64,000 bases of DNA, from the NCBI GenBank assembly GCA_023439505.1, contig JAEXNR010000062.1, forward strand, positions 1-64,000, read 5' to 3'. This DNA is from Bacillota bacterium (GTDB taxonomy: Bacteria > Bacillota > Clostridia > Lachnospirales > Lachnospiraceae). The position numbers were made by a program, and so were the translations under genes. This document shows positions 34,948 through 43,103 of the stretch, one piece after another. Below the pieces are notes generated by a model. The model was not told the origin of the DNA. It saw only the letters and a list, made by a program, of their open reading frames with translations, and made no database searches. Position 1 is the stretch's first letter; each line of letters opens with the position of its first letter.

Positions 34948-36006
34948 TTATTTTAGCAGCGTAATCGTAAATGCGGTACCCGCCCCGAGTTCACTTTCTA
35001 CATGGATCGCCCCGTTATGAAGTTCTACAATTTTCTTCACAAGAGACAAGCCCAGACCATTACCGCCCAGATTACGGTCACGGGATTTATCTACCTTATA
35101 AAAACGCTCAAAGATATGGAGCCTGTCCTCCTCCGGGATTCCGATTCCGCTGTCAGTAATACGGCAAACGATCTCAGAAGTACCATTGGTAACTGATATT
35201 GTTATCGTACCGCCATTTGGGGTAAACTTGATGGAATTGTGGAGCAGGTTGATCCAAACCTGTGCCATCAAATTTTCATCTGCCTTAATAGAAACTGCGT
35301 CCAGCTCTAAAGAAATGTCCAGCTGTTTTTCGGACCATTGGGGTTCAAGCATCAGGACGGAATTTTGAATTTGCTTATCCAGCCGGAAGTCAGAAAAGGA
35401 GAGAGGGGTTACCTCTGCGTCTAAGGAAGATAATTTCAGTAAGTTGTCACTGAGCTTGGAAAGACGCTTGCTTTCCGCCTCGATAATATCGATATAATGT
35501 GTTCTCTCCTCGCTGGTGATGGAATTATTCCGGAGCAACTGAGCAAAGCCGGAGATAGATGTGAGCGGAGACTGAATTTCATGTGATACATTGGAGATAA
35601 AGTCCTGGCGCAGATTCTCCATTGTTCCAAGTTCCTGTGCCATTTTATTGACAGTTTCAGCAAGTGCGGAAAAAGGGTCATTCTTTTCTACTTTCATTAC
35701 AACGGAAAAGTCACCCTGTGTAATCCGTTTCATGGCCTCAAGTGTTTCTTCCAGGATATGCTTCCGGTCAAAGTGGTTATGGTCTTTGCCGTGGAGATCA
35801 ACGATAAGTTTTGCACCACCGGCAAAAATGAATAATCCCAGGATACCGGTTATAATGTAAGTCAAAGGTTCGGGCGGCGTACCGGTATGATGATAAATAA
35901 AGCGTGTCAACAGATAGGATAGCCAGAAGCAGACACCGAATGCAATAATTGAAACAAAAACACTTGAAATAATACGTAATTTAAAATAAGGATTATTCTG
36001 ATCCAT
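34948..36006 (-). CDS. Sensor histidine kinase
   Basis: 352 residues. Two N-terminal membrane helices (ISSVFVSIIAFGVCFWLSYL and ITGILGLFIFAGGAKLIVDL) with almost no extracellular loop, then a HAMP-like linker, H-box FISNVSHEIQSPLTSISGFA with the phospho-His, N-box NLLHNSIKFTPNG, and G-boxes DSGIGIPEEDRLHIFERFYK, GLGLSLVKKIVELH. The short sensor loop suggests intramembrane sensing, often of cell-envelope drugs. Overlaps the response regulator gene by 14 nt. Likely controls the ABC exporter downstream. Confidence 0.92.
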   Translation of the reverse strand: MDQNNPYFKLRIISSVFVSIIAFGVCFWLSYLLTRFIYHHTGTPPEPLTYIITGILGLFIFAGGAKLIVDLHGKDHNHFDRKHILEETLEAMKRITQGDFSVVMKVEKNDPFSALAETVNKMAQELGTMENLRQDFISNVSHEIQSPLTSISGFAQLLRNNSITSEERTHYIDIIEAESKRLSKLSDNLLKLSSLDAEVTPLSFSDFRLDKQIQNSVLMLEPQWSEKQLDISLELDAVSIKADENLMAQVWINLLHNSIKFTPNGGTITISVTNGTSEIVCRITDSGIGIPEEDRLHIFERFYKVDKSRDRNLGGNGLGLSLVKKIVELHNGAIHVESELGAGTAFTITLLK

Positions 36007-36673
36007 GGGTCACCTCCAGACGATACCCTAATCCTCTTATGGTAGTTATCTTAAATTGATATTCATCACTGGGAAACCGTTCGCGTAACCGATTAATATG
36101 AACATCCAGAGTTCTCTCATTCCCTTCAAAATCATAACCCCATACATCTTCAATCAGCTGATCTCTTGTGAGCGTTTTTCCTGCCATGGAACCGAGCTTA
36201 AACAGCAGCTCATACTCTTTCATGGGGATATCGAATTGCTCATTGTCACAAGTAATGGAATAACTGGATTTATCCATGATAAGAGTACCGATTGCAATAA
36301 CAGAGGTTAGCTTATACCGCTTTAGAAGAGCCTTGACACGCATGATAAGTTCGATTCCCTCAAAGGGTTTTGTTAAATAATCATCTGCGCCCAGATCAAA
36401 GCCCTTCACTTTTTGACTGATATCGCCTTTGGCTGTGAGCATCAGAATCGGTAAATCCGGATAGTATCTTCGGGCAAGGCGGCAAAATTCATGCCCATCC
36501 ATTTCAGGCATCATGATATCGAGCACGCATAAATCTATTTTATATTCTTTTAATTGCGTAAGAGCATCTCGTCCATTCACTGCTTCATATATGGTATAAC
36601 CTTCATTTCTAAGCAAAGTCCTCTCAAGCTCACGGATATATGGGTCATCATCTATAATCATAATATGGAACAT
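35993..36673 (-). CDS. OmpR-family response regulator
   Basis: 226 residues. Receiver domain with IIDDDPYIRELE acidic pair, phospho-Asp in LCVLDIMMPEMDG, and Lys in LTKPF. C-terminal winged helix of the Trans_reg_C type (YELLFKLGSMAGKTLTRDQL...RTLDVHINRLRERF). ATG 36673 is chosen as AAGGAG lies 7 nt upstream; an in-frame ATG at 36706 has no site. Half-sites in its own upstream region indicate autoregulation. Confidence 0.93.
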   Translation of the reverse strand: MFHIMIIDDDPYIRELERTLLRNEGYTIYEAVNGRDALTQLKEYKIDLCVLDIMMPEMDGHEFCRLARRYYPDLPILMLTAKGDISQKVKGFDLGADDYLTKPFEGIELIMRVKALLKRYKLTSVIAIGTLIMDKSSYSITCDNEQFDIPMKEYELLFKLGSMAGKTLTRDQLIEDVWGYDFEGNERTLDVHINRLRERFPSDEYQFKITTIRGLGYRLEVTHGSE

Positions 36674-36712
36674 AAACAATCTCCTTCCTTGGATGAATTG
36701 TATCATTGGAAT

Positions 36713-36733
36713 ATAAACGCAAGTTAAACAAAA
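36713..36733 (-). promoter_or_regulatory. Probable response-regulator half-sites before its own gene
   Basis: ATAAAC (36713-36718) and TTAAAC (36724-36729) are 11 bp apart and match the boxes at 34901-34944. Confidence 0.5.
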
Positions 36734-37035
36734 GGGAGATAAATGAAGAATATATGAAGAATTATAACCTATTTTAAGGCTATATTATATTGTAAACGGA
36801 AATGATAGAAATATCAACAAATTGGAGCAGCATGTTTTTTACGGCGGATAAACTGATATAAGTGGGGCCTTTCCGGTGGATGCTGAAAGGCAGATATGGT
36901 GTAAGCTATTATCCTTTTTAGATAGCGATAAGGAAAGGAGGGCAATTTAATGAATATATAAGGCAGAGGGGTAAATTGACAGGCCCTAAGAGGAATGTTA
37001 TACTAAATAAAAAGTCAATGTCAGGGGGGGCGGTT

Positions 37036-37950
37036 ATGTCGGACAAACGAGTCACGATGAAAGATATTGCAATGGAAGCAGGAGTTTCTACTGCTACCGT
37101 GTCCTATGTACTGAACTATTCGGAAAAAGAGAAAATCAGCCATGAGACCAGAATGCGAATATTTGAAGCAGCCAACAAATTAAAATATATTCCTAATATG
37201 ACAGCCAAATCCCTGGCGAGTCAGAGAAGTTATCTGGTGGGGATTATTATTAATATGGGTGGCAAAGACAAGAAGAGCAAGGTCTACCAGTATTATGATC
37301 TTGCCAGGGAGATACAGCGCAATCTGTATCCCAAGGGATATGATGTTGTATTATTGCCAACCAAGGAAATGGAAAAGGACATCGCCATCGGGCAGAAGAG
37401 ATCATTGGATGCCGTCTTTATCGTGGACATGGAGGAAGAACGGATTAAGGAAATTGCCACAAAATTCTATGTTCCGGCAATTTTCATTGAAGGCTATATG
37501 GATGATCCGATTTTCTGCAAGATACTGACCAATTATGAAAGTGTTATTAACAGGGCCAGGGAACAGCTTGGCAATCATTTTTATGTGGTAATGGAAGATC
37601 ATGCGAATAAAATTGTTTATGATACCATTTCAAAAGAGATCCCTTCCGGGGACATCTTTATCAATCGACATGACACAAATCTGATCCGGTTTTTGCAGGA
37701 GCACCAAAACCAAAAGGGACTGGTGATCGGTGAAATTTTGGGAATGCAGGTGGAAAACTATGTGGACAACCGCAATATATCAGTGGTAGTAAATTCAGAA
37801 AGGGATATCATGTTATTGCCGGATACCAGGACCATTGTGATAAGCAATCGGAGGAAGGCAGAGAAGGCTGTCGAGATTATGGACAGGCTGCTCCGACTAG
37901 ATCACCCCAATGAGATGGAACATATCATCTACATACAGCCGGAGCAGTAA
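37036..37950 (+). CDS. LacI-family regulator (galactan transporter locus)
   Basis: 304 residues, slightly short for LacI proteins (~330-340). The N-terminal helix-turn-helix and hinge are canonical: MKDIAMEAGVSTATVSYVLN, then NKLKYIPNMTAKSLASQRS. The periplasmic-binding-like core is more divergent. ATG 37036 follows a G-rich site (AGGGGGGG); an in-frame ATG at 36976 lacks one. It precedes the sugar ABC operon, whose upstream region carries TTGCGCAA-type dyads, so it is the probable local repressor. Part of this gene and the region after it are repeated at 56657-56870. Confidence 0.9.
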   Translation: MSDKRVTMKDIAMEAGVSTATVSYVLNYSEKEKISHETRMRIFEAANKLKYIPNMTAKSLASQRSYLVGIIINMGGKDKKSKVYQYYDLAREIQRNLYPKGYDVVLLPTKEMEKDIAIGQKRSLDAVFIVDMEEERIKEIATKFYVPAIFIEGYMDDPIFCKILTNYESVINRAREQLGNHFYVVMEDHANKIVYDTISKEIPSGDIFINRHDTNLIRFLQEHQNQKGLVIGEILGMQVENYVDNRNISVVVNSERDIMLLPDTRTIVISNRRKAEKAVEIMDRLLRLDHPNEMEHIIYIQPEQ

Positions 37951-37976
37951 AAGGGAATAAAGAAGATACATGGAAA

Positions 37977-38017
37977 AGAAATCGTGATGATGATCAAAAA
38001 CACGATTTCTTTTTTTG
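37977..38017 (+). terminator. Terminator of the lacI gene (duplicated copy 1)
   Basis: AGAAATCGTG (37977-37986) pairs exactly with CACGATTTCT (38001-38010), followed by six T. The same hairpin, with a different loop, occurs at 56746-56784. Confidence 0.88.
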
Positions 38018-38181
38018 TTGCAGCGTGGAAAGCTATTTATACTTAACAAAAAGGACTATTAGGGACAGAGCCAGGCAATGATAGCCGAACAGAGAGGAAT
38101 GAATTGGAATTATCTGGAAACAGGTGAATTGCTGATTGATATTAGTTTTTAGGGTTAACTCCTGTGTGCAATAAATAAAAT

Positions 38182-38332
38182 AAATAAGTTGCGCAAATTC
38201 GTAAAAAGTTGTACAACCTGTATGATATTGACATATAAAGATTATAAATTATGCAGATTGCTAAAAAAAAGGCCAAATAATATAATGCATTTATAAATAA
38301 TAACATGATTGAGCAACAAAATAAGTTGCGCA
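38182..38332 (+). promoter_or_regulatory. Control region of the galactan transporter operon
   Basis: AAATAAGTTGCGCA occurs at 38182-38195 and again at 38319-38332; the first includes the palindrome TTGCGCAA (38189-38196). GTTGTACAAC (38208-38217) is another perfect dyad. A promoter candidate lies between (TTGACA 38228-38233, TATGCA 38250-38255, 16-nt spacer; -10 weak). Central-CG dyads on both sides of a promoter fit LacI-type looping repression (inference). Confidence 0.6.
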
Positions 38333-38350
38333 CAAAGGGAAGGAAAAATT

Positions 38351-39286
38351 ATGAGGACAAAAAAAAATGGGTGGAGCGGCTTTTTCATAAAACTCTATAA
38401 ATACAGAGTATTCTTACTCATGCTTACACCGGCAGTGATTTATACTCTGGTTTTTGCTTACTATCCAATGACGGGAATTGTAATGGCATTTAAGAAATAC
38501 AATTACGCAGGTGGAATTTGGGGAAGTCCATGGAACGGTCTTGAGAATTTTAAATTTTTCTTCAAGTCAGGACAGGCAGGACTGGTAACCAGAAATACGG
38601 TATTATATAACGCGTTATTTATTGCAGTTAATACAATTGCCCAGATTGCAGCTGCGATCCTTCTTACTGAGATTCATAGTAAATACTACCGTAAGATTAC
38701 CCAGTCAGTGATGTTCTTACCATACTTTATTTCATGGGTTATTGTAGGGGTAATGGCATATAACATTTTTAGCTCAGATTACGGATTCCTAAATCGTATG
38801 ATCACTTACTTTGGCGGAGAAAAGATTTCCTTCTACACGACGCCGCAGGTGTGGCCATTCATTTTACTATTCTTTAGTGTATGGAAAGGAATTGGATATG
38901 GTTCTGTCATGTATTTGGCAGCAATCATGGGAATCGATACTTCAATCTATGAAGCGGCAGAAATTGATGGAGCAAATGTTTTCCAGAGGATTTTTAAAGT
39001 AACAATACCGATGATCATGCCAACCACAATTATCTTATTCTTATTATCAGTAGGCGGCATCTTTAAAGGAAATTTTGATATGTTCTACAACCTGGTCGGA
39101 TACAATGGTTTGTTGTATAACTACACAGACGTAATCGATACCCTGACCTTCCGTGCATTAATCAGTAGTAATGATTTTGGCATGTCAGCATCCATTGGCC
39201 TGTATCAGTCAATTCTATGCTTTGTAACAATTCTTATTGTAAATAAATTTATTGGTCTGTATGAAAAAGATTATACATTATTTTAG
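38351..39286 (+). CDS. Sugar ABC transporter permease (LplB/YteP-like)
   Basis: 311 residues, six membrane segments, and the inner-membrane EAA loop YEAAEIDGANVFQRIFKVTI P that docks the ATPase. The TPAVIYTLVFAYYPMTGIVM AFK start is typical of LplB-type permeases for oligosaccharides. ATG 38351 follows GGAAGGA; an in-frame start at 38309 has no site. No ATPase gene is present, so a shared MsmK-type ATPase elsewhere is expected. First gene of the operon. Confidence 0.93.
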   Translation: MRTKKNGWSGFFIKLYKYRVFLLMLTPAVIYTLVFAYYPMTGIVMAFKKYNYAGGIWGSPWNGLENFKFFFKSGQAGLVTRNTVLYNALFIAVNTIAQIAAAILLTEIHSKYYRKITQSVMFLPYFISWVIVGVMAYNIFSSDYGFLNRMITYFGGEKISFYTTPQVWPFILLFFSVWKGIGYGSVMYLAAIMGIDTSIYEAAEIDGANVFQRIFKVTIPMIMPTTIILFLLSVGGIFKGNFDMFYNLVGYNGLLYNYTDVIDTLTFRALISSNDFGMSASIGLYQSILCFVTILIVNKFIGLYEKDYTLF

Positions 39287-39297
39287 GAGGTAAAAAA

Positions 39298-40218
39298 GTG
39301 GCATCTTCCAAACATTCTATCAAAATAAAAAAAGGTTCGGACATCATTGCTCTGAATATAATTGCTTACATATTTTTGGGATTGGTCGCACTATTCTGTT
39401 TGGTCCCATTTATTATGATTATATCCGGCTCTTTTTCCTCTGAAGAAGCAATTATTAAAAACGGTTTTAGCATCCTTCCCCAGGATTTCAGCTTGGAAGC
39501 ATACAAGACAGTATTCAAAGATCCTTTTGTAGTATATAGAGCTTATGCAACAACGATTGGATTAACGATTGCAGGAACAGTTGTTGGCCTTTTACTTCAG
39601 ACGATGACAGCCTATGTTTTATCCAGAAAAGATTTTGAATGGAGAGGCAAATTTTCATTCTTCTTCTACTTTACCACATTGTTTTCAGGCGGACTTGTTC
39701 CATATTACATACTGATCACACAGAAACTAAACCTGCGTGACAGTTACCTTGCTTTATTGCTTCCGATGATCTTTAGTGTTTACAATCTGCTCATAATGAA
39801 AAGCTATATTATGGGGATCCCGGATTCACTGATTGAAGCAGCAAAAATTGATGGCTGCGGAGAGTTCCGCACATTATTCAAGGTCGTTTTTCCGTTAATT
39901 AAACCTGCACTTGCAACGGTTGGACTTTTCATTGCACTTGCATATTGGAATGACTGGTACAATGCCATGCTTTACATAAAAAACGCTGATAAATATCCAT
40001 TACAGTACTTCCTGTATCAGAAAATAAATAATATCGAAGCATATAAGAAACTGCTTAACAATGCAGCGGCCAGCAGTGTAGCCAGTGCAGTAACGCTTCC
40101 TACACAGACGTTAAAGATGGCTCTGACCATCGTTGTAACAGGACCAATTGTTTTGGCATATCCACTTGTTCAAAAATACTTTGTTCAGGGGATTACAATT
40201 GGGTCAGTAAAGGGCTAA
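39298..40218 (+). CDS. Sugar ABC transporter permease (YtcP/MalG-like)
   Basis: 306 residues, six membrane segments, EAA loop LIEAAKIDGCGEFRTLFKVV FP. Second permease of the importer. GTG start; AGGAGG overlaps the upstream stop and lies 7 nt before it, so translation is coupled. Confidence 0.93.
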   Translation: MASSKHSIKIKKGSDIIALNIIAYIFLGLVALFCLVPFIMIISGSFSSEEAIIKNGFSILPQDFSLEAYKTVFKDPFVVYRAYATTIGLTIAGTVVGLLLQTMTAYVLSRKDFEWRGKFSFFFYFTTLFSGGLVPYYILITQKLNLRDSYLALLLPMIFSVYNLLIMKSYIMGIPDSLIEAAKIDGCGEFRTLFKVVFPLIKPALATVGLFIALAYWNDWYNAMLYIKNADKYPLQYFLYQKINNIEAYKKLLNNAAASSVASAVTLPTQTLKMALTIVVTGPIVLAYPLVQKYFVQGITIGSVKG

Positions 40219-40316
40219 GCCTGAATTAAATTTATGCATTAGAGGGTAGCTCCCAATGAATAAAGTTCATTTAATGCAGCTTAAGTAGTATATTTTTTAA
40301 ATTAAAGGAGGGTCTT

Positions 40317-41915
40317 ATGGGAAAAAGAATGAAAAAATTAGTATCGGTTTTACTGGTAACTGTAATGTTAGTAGGAATGCTTGCAGGGTGCAAATCTACC
40401 AAACCTACAGAAAAGTCGGACAGCACAAGTACATCAAAAGACAGTCAGGAAAACATTACTGCTTCTCCGGATGACAAGACAACTGCTATTGATACATCAG
40501 AACATTTAGATTTGACTATGTATCTGATTGGCGACAGAACACCGGATTTTGACGAAGTTTACGGAAAAATTAATGAAATACTGGAGAAAAAGTTAAACTG
40601 TTCATTAAATGTAGAATTCTTATCATGGGGCGATCATGGTACAAAGTATTCACTTTTATTCTCTTCACAGGAAGAATTCGATTTAATCTTTACAGCATCA
40701 AGCTGGTGCCATTATGAACAGACCGTTGCTTTAGGAGGTTTTGCTCCTTTGTCAGAAGAGTTTATACAGACTTATGCACCTGATATCTGGGAGGTAGTGC
40801 CGGAAATGGCATGGGATCAGGCAAAAATTGATGGAAAGGTGTATATGGTTCCAAACTACACAAACGAATTCGGACAGGATGTTATGGCAGTTCGCGGTGA
40901 TTTGATGAAAAAATATGGTTTTGATAAGATTACAAGCTGGGAGGAATTGGTTGCATTTTATAAGGCTTGTGCTGCAGACGGTATCTATGCTAGCCAGGGT
41001 GGTCCTTGGTTTCAATATTTCCAGATACAGGGCTACACAATTACAGGAGGTGCACCACATGGTGGGGAGCTTGTTCTTTATAACACACAGAATCCAGATA
41101 ATTTAGAACTCACATACACTACAAAGTGGGATGGTTTCCGTGATTACTGTCATCAGATGAAAGAGCTTGCTGATGCGGGATGCTGGTCAAGCGATGTATT
41201 AAATTCAGGTGATGAAAGACAGACAGGTCTTCTTACAGGAAGAACAGCAGGTATGATCTGGAACCTGGGAAGCTGTATGACTTATGCAAAACAGGCGAAT
41301 GCAGATAATCCGGACTGGAATGTTACCATCGTGGATCCGGTTGCTTCACAGCCTAAAAAAGTCAACTCCTACATTAACAATGGTGTTGCAATCAATGCAA
41401 ACAGTAAAAACAAAGAAAGAGCCATGATGGTATTAAATGAGTTTTACACGAATCCGGAAGTCTATGATCTTGCAATGCTTGGTGTTGAAGGAAAACATTG
41501 GGAAGCAGTAGGTGATGACCAGTATAAAATAATCGATGAGAGTGGCTATGGCGTCAGCGCTAATTGTAACTGGGGATGGAACAATACAAAAATCCAGAGG
41601 GAAGAATATATCGAAAACAGGACACCATTACATAATACATATGATGCATTAAAGGAAGCATTTGAGAACAATATCAAAGCTGATCATATATATGATGGAT
41701 TCAACTTTGACTCAACAGCTGTAAGTACACAGTATGCAGCCGTGGAAGCAGCACTTGGTACGTACTATGATCCATTGATAAACGGACTTGTAAAAGACGT
41801 GGATAAATCGATTGAAGAAATGAACGCCGCGCTTGAAAGTGCCGGAATTCAAGCTGTATTAGACGAAATGAACCGTCAGGCCGCTGAATATGTGGCTGAA
41901 AAACAAGCGAATTAA
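40317..41915 (+). CDS. Sugar-binding lipoprotein of the ABC importer
   Basis: 532 residues. Signal peptide with lipobox MLAGC (Cys ~25), a Ser/Thr/Lys-rich linker to ~50, then an extracellular solute-binding fold of the LplA/YtcQ kind with a C-terminal DUF3502-type end (YAAVEAALGTYYDPLINGLV). Long family-1 binders of this sort take oligosaccharides. With the adjacent galactan enzymes the ligand is probably galacto-oligosaccharides (inference). A strong AAAGGAGGG site precedes the ATG. Confidence 0.92.
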   Translation: MGKRMKKLVSVLLVTVMLVGMLAGCKSTKPTEKSDSTSTSKDSQENITASPDDKTTAIDTSEHLDLTMYLIGDRTPDFDEVYGKINEILEKKLNCSLNVEFLSWGDHGTKYSLLFSSQEEFDLIFTASSWCHYEQTVALGGFAPLSEEFIQTYAPDIWEVVPEMAWDQAKIDGKVYMVPNYTNEFGQDVMAVRGDLMKKYGFDKITSWEELVAFYKACAADGIYASQGGPWFQYFQIQGYTITGGAPHGGELVLYNTQNPDNLELTYTTKWDGFRDYCHQMKELADAGCWSSDVLNSGDERQTGLLTGRTAGMIWNLGSCMTYAKQANADNPDWNVTIVDPVASQPKKVNSYINNGVAINANSKNKERAMMVLNEFYTNPEVYDLAMLGVEGKHWEAVGDDQYKIIDESGYGVSANCNWGWNNTKIQREEYIENRTPLHNTYDALKEAFENNIKADHIYDGFNFDSTAVSTQYAAVEAALGTYYDPLINGLVKDVDKSIEEMNAALESAGIQAVLDEMNRQAAEYVAEKQAN

Positions 41916-41943
41916 TCAAATAAATCAAAAGACATATGGGCGG

Positions 41944-41978
41944 AAGGGCTACTATAGAAATGTAGCAGCCCTTCTCTT
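41944..41978 (+). terminator. Probable terminator after the binding protein
   Basis: AAGGGCT-A-CTA...TAG-C-AGCCCTT hairpin (41944-41973), followed by a weak CTCTTT tail; may be partial. Confidence 0.6.
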
Positions 41979-41980
41979 TA

Positions 41981-42025
41981 ATGATTAGGCATGGATTGAA
42001 AAAGGTTCAGTCCAGCCCTAATCAT
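41981..42025. promoter_or_regulatory. Long inverted repeat just before the second lacI
   Basis: Arms 41981-42000 and 42006-42025 pair over 20 bp with two mismatches and one G-T pair, 5-nt loop. It begins ATGATTAGG and ends CCTAATCAT. It has no T-run, and lies 8 nt before the Shine-Dalgarno site, so it may be an operator or a translation-controlling hairpin. Confidence 0.6.
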
Positions 42026-42047
42026 TAAAAAAGTTAGGAGAGCAGAA

Positions 42048-43025
42048 ATGACATTAGATGAAATTGCACATGAATTAGGCCTTTCAAAAAGTACTGTTTC
42101 AAGAGCATTGTCTGGAAAGGGAAGAATCGGGAAAGAAACAGTGGAACTGGTGCGTAACTTTGTGAAGAATATTGATCATGTGGCAGAAGAAAAAGAAATA
42201 TCGAAAAACAGTACCCATAATATCGGTGTGGTACTTCCGGCAGATATCTATTATGGGGGGGGAGCTTATTTCCAGAACTGCCTGCTTGGAATTTGCGAGG
42301 CAGCATCCTTGTTCGGATATAATGCTTTGCTTACAACAAGAAGGCAGAATGATATCTACGAACTGCAGCTGCTGGTAGAAAATAAAAGAGTAGATGGTAT
42401 TGTTCTGACCAGAAGTCTTGAAGATGATAAGGCACTCCAGTATTTGACGGATATTCAATTTCCTGTTGCGATTACCGGAAGCTGTCAGTATGAGAATGTG
42501 ATTCAGGTTGATACAGATAATGAAGAAGCGGCAGAAAAGATGACCTCCATGCTGATTGGAAGAGGATTTCGCAAGTTTGCTTTTTTTGTAAAGGATATGC
42601 GTTTTATCGTAGATAAAAAACGGTATGACGGATTTTGCAAGGCATTATTAAAAAGTGGAATTCCCAGGCAGAACCAGGTGTTCTATTATAGTGCGGTGAA
42701 AATGGAATTTTTGGATTCCATTATTAGTAATCTCATCTCGCAAAAAGTAGAATGTGTCATCTGCGGTGATGATGAAGTATGCACCATGATTATGTCAAGG
42801 CTTCAGGCAGAAGGATATCGTATTCCAATGGATATTGCAGTCGCATCCCTTTACAACAGTCCAAACTTAGAGTGTTACTCACCAGCGGTTACCTCAGTGA
42901 ACATATCCGCAAGCCAGATGGGGAATATGGCAGGCAAACAACTGATTCAGTGCCTGTTGGGAAGAAAATATGAGACCAGGACAATGGTGGACTATGATAT
43001 TTTATTCCGCAAATCTACAAATTGA
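42048..43025 (+). CDS. LacI-family regulator (galactan enzymes)
   Basis: 325 residues. Helix-turn-helix MTLDEIAHELGLSKSTVSRA LSGKGRI, then a full sugar-binding core (NIGVVLPADIYYGGGAYFQN, VDGIVLTRSLEDD, VECVICGDDEVCTMIM, VTSVNISASQMGNMA). AGGAG lies 6 nt before ATG. It sits between the importer and the intracellular enzymes and probably senses a galacto-oligosaccharide; the hairpin upstream is a candidate target. Confidence 0.92.
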   Translation: MTLDEIAHELGLSKSTVSRALSGKGRIGKETVELVRNFVKNIDHVAEEKEISKNSTHNIGVVLPADIYYGGGAYFQNCLLGICEAASLFGYNALLTTRRQNDIYELQLLVENKRVDGIVLTRSLEDDKALQYLTDIQFPVAITGSCQYENVIQVDTDNEEAAEKMTSMLIGRGFRKFAFFVKDMRFIVDKKRYDGFCKALLKSGIPRQNQVFYYSAVKMEFLDSIISNLISQKVECVICGDDEVCTMIMSRLQAEGYRIPMDIAVASLYNSPNLECYSPAVTSVNISASQMGNMAGKQLIQCLLGRKYETRTMVDYDILFRKSTN

Positions 43026-43103
43026 AGGTAAAAGGATGCTGCTAGTCTGTCCATGAATGGTATCGCTGCGATAAGTTTTACAGAAGAAAGAAGGAGAATG
43101 AAA

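Noticed and set aside
33201..35860. Several 60-90-codon ORFs within the exporter and kinase genes
   Set aside because: All are shadows of the minus-strand genes with clear domains.
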